Below are positions 52,401 to 57,642 of a stretch of 64,000 nt of DNA, one piece after another. Under the pieces are notes generated by a model. That model was not told where the DNA came from. It saw only the letters and a program-made list of their open reading frames with translations, and did not search any database. Position numbers and translations under genes: made by a program. The DNA is taken from contig NZ_JACOPX010000021.1 in NCBI RefSeq assembly GCF_015461835.1, forward strand, positions 18,431 through 82,430, written 5' to 3'. The DNA is from Pseudomonas neuropathica. GTDB taxonomy: Bacteria > Pseudomonadota > Gammaproteobacteria > Pseudomonadales > Pseudomonadaceae. Each line of letters opens with the position of its first letter. Positions within the stretch are counted from its first letter, which is position 1.

Positions 52401-52788
52401 CAACACCATGACCGGTGGCGCAGGAGCCGACACCTTCCAGTGGCTCAAGGGCAACAGCGGCCATGACCTGATCACCGACTTCACCCCCGGCACCGACAAG
52501 CTCGACCTGTCGCAACTGCTGCAAGGCGAAAACGGCACCACCGCCTCGCTGGATGACTACCTGCACTTCACTGTCAGCGGCAGCGGTGCCTCGGTGCTCA
52601 CCAGCATCGACGTCAGCGCGATGGCCGGTGCTACGCCGAACCAGACGATTGACCTGGCCGGCGTCAACCTCGCCAGCCATTACGGCGTGACGCCGGGGGC
52701 GGGCGGGGTGGTGGCTGGCGGGCACGACACGGCGACGATCATCAGCGGGATGTTGAATGATCATTCGTTGAAGGTGGACACGGTGTAA
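43450..52788 (+). CDS. Giant RTX adhesin with retention module (LapA/MapA-like)
   Basis: A 3112-residue surface adhesin exported by the divergent type I system. The ATG at 43450 follows CGGAGG and begins the retention module (MATLIGTVTKVIGQVFAQSADG). TAAG at residues 115-118 matches the site that the LapG protease cuts in LapA. A Gly/Pro linker and VCBS/cadherin-like modules follow; residues 433-1416 are four nearly identical 246-residue repeats. Two longer module blocks come next, then a von Willebrand A domain with MIDAS motif D2314-I-S-G-S (about 2307-2494), RTX nonapeptides (about 2845-3000, such as GGLGNDTLNGGGGDDLL) and the type I secretion C-terminus. It should stay in the TolC-like pore by its folded N-terminus until cleaved. 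No lapD or lapG is adjacent. Confidence 0.93.
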   Translation: MATLIGTVTKVIGQVFAQSADGTKRPLVEGDRLYAGDQLITGAEGAVAVHLQNGQELTLGRDSSLTMTGQLLADQAAHVNAPEAVTPSEAQLTDVEQIQKAIAAGDDPSKNAEATAAGPNAPGGAPGELGGGHSFVLLTEVGGRVDPIIGFPTAGFGGIPEFPEERHNAVIDNGDNTPAVVVPPPVNNPVTLTGLDVAGGELNLNEANLPDGSAANPGALTQSGSFTVSAPDGLTSLSIGGINLVNGGVAVGFPQSITTQLGNTLTITGYNPATGVVSYSYTLNGNESHAAGDGANNLSEQFTVIAGDSNGDTATGTLDVNITDDVPKAFDDSNGTASETQLTLTGNVLTNDVQGADRVPTGPVTPGTFTGTYGTLVLNANGTYTYTLNTNDADFKNLHGGGNGTETFAYTITDSDGDTSTANLVLQIHNNDDPVVINGLNVEGGELTVYEKNLTDGSAPDSTALTQSGTFTITALDGVTTLTVGGIAVVTNGVAAGFPQSVTTPLGSTLTITGFNATTGVVSYSYTLVDNEAHPTANGANNLPEQFAVTVVDDNGTTANATLDVNIVDDLPKAVDDSNSGTASETLLTLTGNVLTNDVQGADRVPTGPVTPGTFTGTYGTLVLNANGTYTYTLNTNDADFKNLHGGGNGTETFAYTITDSDGDTSTANLVLQIHNNDDPVVINGLNVEGGELTVYEKNLTDGSAPDSTALTQSGTFTITALDGVTTLTVGGIAVVTNGVAAGFPQSVTTPLGSTLTITGFNATTGVVSYSYTLVDNEAHPTANGANNLPEQFAVTVVDDNGTTANATLDVNIVDDLPKAVDDSNSGTASETLLTLTGNVLTNDVQGADRVPTGPVTPGTFTGTYGTLVLNANGTYTYTLNTNDADFKNLHGGGNGTETFAYTITDSDGDTSTANLVLQIHNNDDPVVISGLDVNGGELTVYEKNLTDGSAPDSTALTQSGTFTITALDGVTTLTVGGIAVVTNGVAAGFPQSVTTPLGSTLTITGFNATTGVVSYSYTLVDNEAHPTANGANNLPEQFAVTVVDDNGTTANATLDVNIVDDLPKAVDDSNSGTASETLLTLTGNVLTNDVQGADRVPTGPVTPGTFTGTYGTLVLNANGTYTYTLNTNDADFKNLHGGGNGTETFAYTITDSDGDTSTANLVLQIHNNDDPVVINGLDVNGGELTVYEKNLTDGSAPDSTALTQSGTFTITALDGVTTLTVGGIAVVTNGVAAGFPQSVTTPLGSTLTITGFNATTGVVSYSYTLVDNEAHPTANGANNLPEQFAVTVVDDNGTTANATLDVNIVDDLPKAVDDSNTGTASETLLTLTGNVLTNDVQGADRVPTGPVTPGTFTGTYGTLVLNANGTYTYTLNTNDADFKNLHGGGNGTETFAYTITDSDGDTSTANLVLNIHNNDDQVYLNGLDVNGGELTVYEKNLSDGSAPDTPALTQSGTFTVTALDGLQTLTVGGISVVTGGVAAGFPQSIVTPLGSTLTITGYNPATGVVSYSYTLVDNETHPNANGANSITENFNVVATDTDGSTANGQINVNIVDDLPSAHPDSASVAEGGTVSGNVLDNDIAGADGPAVTGAVVGVRAGADTSTSAIGGLNSNINGTYGYLTLDANGNAVYHSNPNAVNGPGAVDVFTYTVRDSDGDESTTTITIDVANSKLYATSDTDVTVYEKALDLTKDGADLAPGTVTGSDPTSTGETASGTLVGSVTGAVGAISYALVGSATGNYGQIVLNPNGTYTYTLTSPASTTPHADDGANTLSETFTYQATDSLGNVVTSTIVVSIVDDVPKAMNDSNANSASETQLTLTGNVLTNDVQGADVVATGPNAGPITAGTFTGTYGTLVLNANGTYTYTLNPNDADFKNLHGGGNGTETFTYTLTDADGDTSTANLVLNIHNNDDPVVLNGLDVNGGELTVYEKNLSDGTSPDTPALTQSGTFTVTALDGLQTLTVGGIAVVTNGVAAGFPQSIVSPLGSTFTVTGYNPATGVVSYSYTLVDNEAHPTANGANSLTENFNVVATDTDGSTASGQINVNIIDDLPTAKPDTGSVAEGGTVNISVLGNDISGADGAASVVGVRAGSNTGTSAIGGLNSNINGNFGYLTLDAAGNAVYHSNPNSVSPPGATDTFTYTIRDSDGDESTTTITVNVADSKLVASVDQDVTVYEKALDLTKDGQDLAAGTVTGSDPTNTGETATGTLVGAVTGGTGAITYTLVGSATGSYGQIQLNADGTYTYTLTSAPKTTPNANDGANTLSESFTYKATDALGNSTTSTLVVNIVDDVPKAVASDRSVAAVEIDSNLLIVLDISGSMADASGVPGLSRLALAKQAISALLDKYDDLGDVKVQLVTFSSNATDRTSVWVDVATAKTILAGLTAGGGTNYDAAVAVMQTAFNTSGKLTGAQNVGYFFSDGKPNEGDINAADEAALKNFLDANNIKNYAIGLGSGVSNANLDPLAYDGITHTNTNAVVVTDLNQLNSVLSGTVEGAPVTGSLLGEGGTFGADGGFIKSIVVDGTTYTYDPKALSGQGSLTATGGVNHGTFNTVNNTLSIATNNSGTLVINLDTGDYSYTSQKTTAVVITENIGFTLSDNDGDLASSTLTVKVIPNAPPVAVDDHVITNVLSSNIVVPGELLLANDTDPNGDTLNATPTTFNTGWIAKGADFTGTGAITFNGNSNTAANQTLADVRNAFAANTAAMTAVLVISGYLGAVTNANANDEDLITVKLKQGETLNLDHNLAAGHVTMEYSLNGGAFVTIADGGTITASADGTYQIHVTNISNTSGGNPNAAENYQLTMTVNYAGAHDVTPDFHGSYTANDNHGGSDTANVSISYQDGHTLTGTSGDDVLVAGTGDNIINAGDGNDVLTAGSGNNELHGGAGNDLLYSGPGNDLLDGGTGSDTASYAHATAGVTVNLGLLGAQNTVGAGTDTLTGIENLVGSNFNDTLTGDNNNNVINGGLGNDTLNGGGGDDLLIGGMGNNTMTGGAGADTFQWLKGNSGHDLITDFTPGTDKLDLSQLLQGENGTTASLDDYLHFTVSGSGASVLTSIDVSAMAGATPNQTIDLAGVNLASHYGVTPGAGGVVAGGHDTATIISGMLNDHSLKVDTV
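44746..47697 (+). repeat. Four 738-bp tandem repeats inside the adhesin gene
   Basis: Units start at 44746, 45484, 46222 and 46960, each exactly 738 bases (246 codons). Protein copies differ at only a few residues (for example LNVEGG versus LDVNGG), while DNA differs mostly at third positions. Each unit contains one Ig-like half and one VCBS half (NVLTNDVQGAD to TANLVLQIHNND). Confidence 0.95.
47698..50332 (+). repeat. Two copies of a larger three-module block inside the adhesin gene
   Basis: A block of about 1.15 kb (47698-48852) is repeated with more divergence at 49180-50332, 1482 bases further on. Shared landmarks are ALTQSGTFTVTALDGLQTLT, AIGGLNSNINGTYGYLTLD versus AIGGLNSNINGNFGYLTLD, and TVYEKALDLTKDG. 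Confidence 0.85.
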
Positions 52789-52807
52789 GCGCAGTCTGAA
52801 ACGACAA

Positions 52808-52844
52808 AACCCGCCGTCCCGGTTGAAGGGACGGCGGGTTTTTT
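52808..52844 (+). terminator. Rho-independent terminator of the adhesin gene
   Basis: AACCCGCCGTCCC (52808-52820) pairs with GGGACGGCGGGTT (52828-52840), followed by six T. It lies 20 bases after the stop codon. Confidence 0.95.
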
Positions 52845-52876
52845 CTGTCTGTAGAGATGCATTGCCTGTCAGTCAG

Positions 52877-52953
52877 CCTTCGTGAGCAAGCTCGCTCCCA
52901 CAGGGATCTGCGCTGCGCAAAAATCCCTGTGGGAGCGAGCTTGCTCGCGAAGG
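52877..52953. repeat. REP-like inverted pair (TTCGCGAGCAAGCTCGCTCCCAC type)
   Basis: CCTTCGTGAGCAAGCTCGCTCCC and GGGAGCGAGCTTGCTCGCGAAGG face each other around 15 bases, between the adhesin terminator and the DUF6124-like remnant. It is the last REP pair in the window: none was seen from here to 64 kb. Confidence 0.87.
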
Positions 52954-53001
52954 GGCCATAACTGTCACCCGATCAATCAGCAGGGATTCTTGATCCCACC
53001 T

Positions 53002-53174
53002 TCACCCCGGCAACTCCAGATTATCCAGCACCCGATTCATCGCCAGCTCCCCGAGCATGATCAATTGCGCAAGCCCCAGCAGCGTTCGGCGTTGCGAGGC
53101 CGGCAGCAGGGCGTGCGGAGGTAATGGTTGAGGGCACGGTCGGTTTCGGGCGGGTTGGGTGTGGGTTTGATCAT
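53002..53174 (-). pseudogene. Remnant of a DUF6124-like gene
   Basis: Reading from the ATG at 53174 on the minus strand gives MIKPTPNPPETD directly joined to RALNHYL, then a stop after 37 codons. Another frame continues with LPASQRRTLLGLAQLIM and ends LGELAMNRVLDNLELPG and TGA at 53002-53004. MIKPTPNPPETD, RALxHYL and the LGELxxNRxLDN tail are the pattern I know from intact DUF6124 proteins of fluorescent pseudomonads, which are about 100-120 residues. The remnant is 173 bases, so internal parts are lost and the frame is shifted. Confidence 0.6.
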
Positions 53175-53448
53175 GGTGAAGCTCCTAGAGTCATTGGCGC
53201 TGCCATCGTTGCTGCAGGCGTTGACGCGAGGTCATATAGCTCGATTCGTTGTCCGCATGTTTCTGATAAACGCACCTGTGTAATTCCCCCACGCATTGAG
53301 TACTGATTCCGACGAGCGGTAGCAATACCTGTAATTTCTGACAGTAGGCAGGACCCTTCCAACGTCGTTAAATCAATCACAGCAAGGCCGCAGACAACTT
53401 GGTCATTTGTGCATGTTCTGCTTGGTTTGATGCGAGGGAGTTCGTTCA

Positions 53449-55368
53449 ATGACACGCTCTGAACACAGGGTTGATGACCTGCTTGAGATGCCAGGCGTAC
53501 CTGCCATCCTCAAGGACGAAGACGGGAAGGAGAGTCCTGAAGGGCTGCTGCCGCGTAGCGCTTTGGCTGAAGATCTGACGGTCATCATCCCCGATTGGAG
53601 CGCTCCCTTTGAAGACCCCATTCCCTTCATTATTATTGTCAGTTGGGCAGACCAAGGTGACGAGTTCAAAGAGGTCTACCGTGCTCATTTTGACGACCCT
53701 GGAGAGAAGACCCTGGTTGTGCCGCGGGAAAGGTTGAAGCTCGATCACGGCACTTATTCTCTGTCGTACAACGTCAGCTACGGCGGCAACCCTCTGTACT
53801 CCCATTCCAAACGAGTCACGGTCGACAGATCTCCGCCGAACGACAATCAGGAACCCGATCGTCTGATCATGCTGGATGTTACAGGGGAAATCACTGACGA
53901 CTACCTCTCCCGGTATGGCGAAGTCCGGTTCCAGGTACCGCTGTATGTCGACGTCAAAGCCAGGGATCGTGCGATCTATTACTGGACAGACGACCCGGAT
54001 CCACCGGATTCGGAAATCGAAATTCGTGAGCAAGCGTTCAGCCAGCAAGACATCGACCAGAAGCGTCTGATCATCACGATGTATGAGGCAGATATTCGTG
54101 GACGTGGTCCCGGGCAACGCTACGTTTACTATCGGCTCCGTGACTGGGCGGGAAATCGCGGGCCGCGCTCAACGCTTTTGGCGGTTTTTGTCAATTTGAA
54201 TCCGGCTCCGGGCATTCTCAAACCGCCGAGAGTGCCGTTGTCAGCGCGTGGCCTGATTGACCGTCAACATGCCCGTGAAGGCGCGGTGAACCAGCGGGCT
54301 GTCACTGTCGAAATTGATACGTATGAGAACCCGGATCCTTCCGACAAGGTCCTGATTCAGTGGAACGGGCATGATCTGGCCCCGCTTGATGTCAATCTCG
54401 GCAACTTTCCGCAAGTCGCTACCGTCCCATGGCCGACCTTGATGGCAGATGGGCCAGGACCATTGGACGTTCGGGTGAGCTACCGCATTCTGCGTGGCGG
54501 CACACCGACCTTGCCATCTGCCGAAACGCGGGTGCTGGTGAATCTGACAGTCGCCGGGCAGGACCATGCCAACGCTCCGGCATTGTTGAATTCCACATTG
54601 GCCAGGCTGGAAGTCTATGGCGCCAGATCGAAACAACTGAACAAGCTGTTAACCGAGGATTTCGGCGAGCCGGCCGAGGCATATCTGCCTCTGTATGACT
54701 CTCCGATGCCCGGTGAAAAGCTCTTCCTCTATTGGGGCGCAATCGGCACGCCAGTTGCCGAGTATGAGGTTGAACCCGGTGACATCGCCGGTAAGCCGAT
54801 CAAGTTCGTGATCCCTTGGAAGGCCGTCGAGCAGGACAAAGTCAATCCCTCGCTGCTGACGTGGTACACCACCAGTAATGGCGTGAATCTGCAGCAGGCT
54901 GATGTGACAGCCGTTGAAGTGGCGATCATCGTGATCGAGAACATGCCGGAACCGAAGTTTCCCCACGCCAACCGTAATGGAATACTTGACTGCTGCGCCA
55001 AACCCAGGTTGTGGGAGGGCGTCTGGGTACATATCAACGGCAATGCAGCGTTTGATAAAGACGATATCGTCGATTTGTCTTGGCAGGGATGTTCCGGTCT
55101 GAATGGAACCGATCCGATTGATGGAACGTACGACACATTCGAGACAAAACTCACTGCCAGTCAGGCTAGTGAAGGTTTTGATGTGCATGTCAGTGATTAC
55201 GAGCGTCTGATTTCGCCAATGGTAAATAATGGCTCGGCGTTGTGTCGTTATCACCTGAAAAAAGCCAACGGTGGCATCGGTAATTCAAAAGAGGAATTTG
55301 TCATTATCAATCGAACGTTACCGAGCGGTGAAGTTTGTGGTCCGAGTAACGAACTTTGTGAAGAGTAG
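53449..55368 (+). CDS. Ig-module protein of unknown function, first of a tandem pair
   Basis: A 639-residue protein without a signal peptide or membrane segment. After a 30-residue N-terminus it is built of beta-rich modules of about 110-130 residues with the recurring pattern xxDKVxIxWxG...VPWPxL...LDVRVSYRI..GG, for example DPSDKVLIQWNGHDLAPLDV and GEKLFLYWGAIGTPVAEYEV. The same module type occurs in the next gene and in the large minus-strand protein at 60132. Cysteines cluster at the C-terminus (GILDCCAKPR, GCSGLN, VCGPSNELCEE). GAGGGAG precedes the ATG. Base use is more AT-rich than in the core genes. How it would leave the cell is not visible; no function is known to me. Confidence 0.75.
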   Translation: MTRSEHRVDDLLEMPGVPAILKDEDGKESPEGLLPRSALAEDLTVIIPDWSAPFEDPIPFIIIVSWADQGDEFKEVYRAHFDDPGEKTLVVPRERLKLDHGTYSLSYNVSYGGNPLYSHSKRVTVDRSPPNDNQEPDRLIMLDVTGEITDDYLSRYGEVRFQVPLYVDVKARDRAIYYWTDDPDPPDSEIEIREQAFSQQDIDQKRLIITMYEADIRGRGPGQRYVYYRLRDWAGNRGPRSTLLAVFVNLNPAPGILKPPRVPLSARGLIDRQHAREGAVNQRAVTVEIDTYENPDPSDKVLIQWNGHDLAPLDVNLGNFPQVATVPWPTLMADGPGPLDVRVSYRILRGGTPTLPSAETRVLVNLTVAGQDHANAPALLNSTLARLEVYGARSKQLNKLLTEDFGEPAEAYLPLYDSPMPGEKLFLYWGAIGTPVAEYEVEPGDIAGKPIKFVIPWKAVEQDKVNPSLLTWYTTSNGVNLQQADVTAVEVAIIVIENMPEPKFPHANRNGILDCCAKPRLWEGVWVHINGNAAFDKDDIVDLSWQGCSGLNGTDPIDGTYDTFETKLTASQASEGFDVHVSDYERLISPMVNNGSALCRYHLKKANGGIGNSKEEFVIINRTLPSGEVCGPSNELCEE

Positions 55369-55518
55369 TTTGTAGAAGTGCTGGCGCTGTATTGATCGAG
55401 GTTGGTTTCAGGTTTTATTTAAATTCTGTTTAACCCATGCAGTCATTGTGTAAGAACTCTGGCAAGGCGGCTGTTTGCCCTGTGCCAGTCAATCAAGTTG
55501 CTGAGAGGATGACAAAAG

Positions 55519-57459
55519 ATGACAAGTTTTCACTCATTGACACCGGCGCAGAACCGCGAACGTTTCTTTGGTGTACGATTTCGCAGTCCAAAAGCTGCAG
55601 CATTACCACCGAAACTTCATCCGGATAATCCGTTGCTGGATGATGAAGCGGATGATAGTCCCAACCAACTGCATTCAAGCTTTCAAGGCTTTCCTCTGAA
55701 GGTGCAGATTCCGCGATTTGCCGAGGCGAATGATCCAAACGATGTTCAAGGATACCTTGAACTAATGTGGAACGGGACTAGCATACGTTCTACTCGATTA
55801 CCTTTCACTACACCCGTTGATTCAGCAACTACCGAATTTGACCTTGTTTTGCCTCAAGGCTACACATCGGCCTCAGGACCTCATGAGTTGAGTTACGTGT
55901 TGAACTTTGGCGGTAATCCATCTGCGGTAACACCGCTTGAAATCAATATTGATACAACAGCACCGGTAGCTTTCGGCAAGGCGACTGTTCCTCCCGAGGT
56001 GGAAAGAGATGGTATTACAAAACAATACCTCGATGATAATGGTTTTGTATTGATCACCATTCCAAACTATGGGAGTAAAAAGCTCGGCGACTTTGTTGAG
56101 TGCTATTTTGGTTCGAGTTTGCCAACCCCGACGCTGGTCGGCGAGTTGACCATAACGGATGTCACAGTTCCGATCACGTTTCAATTGACACCTGCGCTGG
56201 TTGGTAACGATGAAGGTTTAAGATCTATTTTTTATTACCTCAGCGACCGTAAGGGCAACCGCAATACACCACAATATTACACCGAACTGAATGTCACTCT
56301 GACCGACCCACCCGCTGGGCTTGTGGAACCCAGCATTCCGCTCTTTGATGACGACGCAACACCAAAACTGGTGGATCTGGCCGATGCTCAGGCCCCATTA
56401 GGGGTCGGTATTCTGGCTGAGTACACAAACTACCTGGCTGATATCGACGAACTGGAAGTGACATTTGACGGTATTGTGCAACCTGCGCAGAAAATCAATA
56501 CTTTTCCATTCTATGTGAACATTCCTTACCGGGATGTATTCAACGGCAACCTGGATGTAAAAAAGGTAGCCGTCAGTTATCGGATCAAACGCCATAACTT
56601 GCGCTACCCATTGGGAACAGCGGCGCCTGCAAAAGATGTGGATGTCGATCTGCGCCGGCCGGGAGATGGCGACGGTGGAGAAAACCCGGATCCTGCTCTG
56701 GCTCTGGTTACTGTGCAAGGTAAGGGTGGTAATGGCCCGAACATTCTGACGGTTGCCGACGCGATTGGTACTGTCGATGTAACTGTAGCTGTCTTTGCTG
56801 GTGTTAAAGATGGAGACATTATTACGTTGATATGGAAAGGGAAAGAACTCACGGCGGCACAAGGTGGTGTTATTGAACTTGATGGGACAGAAACCGGGAA
56901 TTTGACGTTCGATGTAGAATGGGGGGCCGTGGAGTCGGGCGGCAACGGTATGCCGCTGCTAGTCACCTATAAAATCACCAACCCTGATATCAATGATAAT
57001 GAAGTCCACTCACTGCCCCGAAATGTCGATGTGACTATTCGGCCCGGTGTTGTTCCTGAAATCAAATTTCAGCATCTTGATCCGGACTTCACAAACTGGT
57101 TCAACTGTGGCTCCCTGCGATCAGATCCGGTACTGGTCAAATGTGCAGAAGTGCTGATTTCTCCTGGTGAACCGCAGTTGGCCGGTCAAGCACTGGAATT
57201 TATCTACCAGGGTTATACCGATTCTGCAGGTACTAGTAAAAAAGCTGATACTGAAGAGAAGGTCACATATACGCCAACGTTACAGGAAGCGAATGCCGGG
57301 TTCATCGTGAAAATTCCCTATCAGAAAATTTTGGCAACGGAGAGTGCGTGGGGCGATATAACTTATACGGCAATGATTGACGGGAGCGTGGTGCCATCTC
57401 AGCGACACCTTGTCAGGGTGCACATGAAAAAGGGTGATGGATCAGTGTGTGATATCTGA
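55519..57459 (+). CDS. Ig-module protein of unknown function, second of a tandem pair
   Basis: A 646-residue paralogue of the preceding protein, with the same length and module plan. Module cores are visible in VQGYLELMWNGTSIRS, DGDIITLIWKGKELTAA and AGQALEFIYQGYTDSAG. Shared landmarks include IFYYLSDRKGNRNTPQYYTELNV against the first protein's YVYYRLRDWAGNRGPRSTLLAVFV, and a Cys-bearing C-terminal module (NWFNCGSLRSDPVLVKCAE, ending GSVCDI). There is no signal peptide. The ATG at 55519 has GAGAGG 11 bases ahead. The gene is strikingly AT-rich for Pseudomonas (for example around 55980-56100), consistent with transfer or relaxed codon use. It ends at a strong terminator, so the two genes probably form one unit. 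Confidence 0.75.
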   Translation: MTSFHSLTPAQNRERFFGVRFRSPKAAALPPKLHPDNPLLDDEADDSPNQLHSSFQGFPLKVQIPRFAEANDPNDVQGYLELMWNGTSIRSTRLPFTTPVDSATTEFDLVLPQGYTSASGPHELSYVLNFGGNPSAVTPLEINIDTTAPVAFGKATVPPEVERDGITKQYLDDNGFVLITIPNYGSKKLGDFVECYFGSSLPTPTLVGELTITDVTVPITFQLTPALVGNDEGLRSIFYYLSDRKGNRNTPQYYTELNVTLTDPPAGLVEPSIPLFDDDATPKLVDLADAQAPLGVGILAEYTNYLADIDELEVTFDGIVQPAQKINTFPFYVNIPYRDVFNGNLDVKKVAVSYRIKRHNLRYPLGTAAPAKDVDVDLRRPGDGDGGENPDPALALVTVQGKGGNGPNILTVADAIGTVDVTVAVFAGVKDGDIITLIWKGKELTAAQGGVIELDGTETGNLTFDVEWGAVESGGNGMPLLVTYKITNPDINDNEVHSLPRNVDVTIRPGVVPEIKFQHLDPDFTNWFNCGSLRSDPVLVKCAEVLISPGEPQLAGQALEFIYQGYTDSAGTSKKADTEEKVTYTPTLQEANAGFIVKIPYQKILATESAWGDITYTAMIDGSVVPSQRHLVRVHMKKGDGSVCDI

Positions 57460-57471
57460 TCTTTGAAGTCA

Positions 57472-57497
57472 GGGAGGCATTAAATGCCTCCCTTTTT
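57472..57497 (+). terminator. Rho-independent terminator of the Ig-module pair
   Basis: GGGAGGCAT (57472-57480) and ATGCCTCCC (57484-57492) form a perfect 9-bp stem with a 3-base loop, followed by TTTTT. Confidence 0.95.
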
Positions 57498-57518
57498 CTT
57501 ATAAGGCTTACCAAGCGT

Positions 57519-57557
57519 TAGGACTTTTCTAATATGTATTAAAGACTTTTCCTACAT
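57519..57557 (+). promoter_or_regulatory. Tandem sites upstream of the autotransporter gene
   Basis: GACTTTTC occurs at 57522-57529 and 57544-57551, exactly 22 bases apart. Each lies within an imperfect palindrome (TTAGGA-CTT-TTCTAA and TAAAGA-CTT-TTCCTA), a form used by LuxR/FixJ-type response regulators. It lies about 90-120 bases ahead of the autotransporter start in AT-rich sequence. Confidence 0.45.
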
Positions 57558-57642
57558 TTTTCAGGGGATAGATAACGTTAATGTACGCCCGCAAACGCTA
57601 CGGAGCTGCTTTGGCCTGTAATTATTCTGAGGTGAATCAATC

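Noticed and set aside
44461..52764. Very long antisense open frames (654, 629 and 1349 codons) opposite the adhesin gene
   Set aside because: They mirror the repeat units of the sense gene, have no ribosome sites, and their sequences are the low-complexity Val/Gly/Asp-rich type typical of the complement of high-GC coding DNA. The sense strand has clear domains over the same stretch.
3721..52953. CRISPR arrays from the many repeated GTAGGAG elements
   Set aside because: The repeats come as single inverted pairs between genes with no regular spacers and no cas genes, so they are REP elements.
53171..53455. 94-codon minus-strand frame upstream of the first Ig-module gene
   Set aside because: It overlaps the start of the Ig-module gene and the start of the DUF6124 remnant, has no ribosome site that I can see and resembles no family. 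The DUF6124 reading of part of the same region is better supported.
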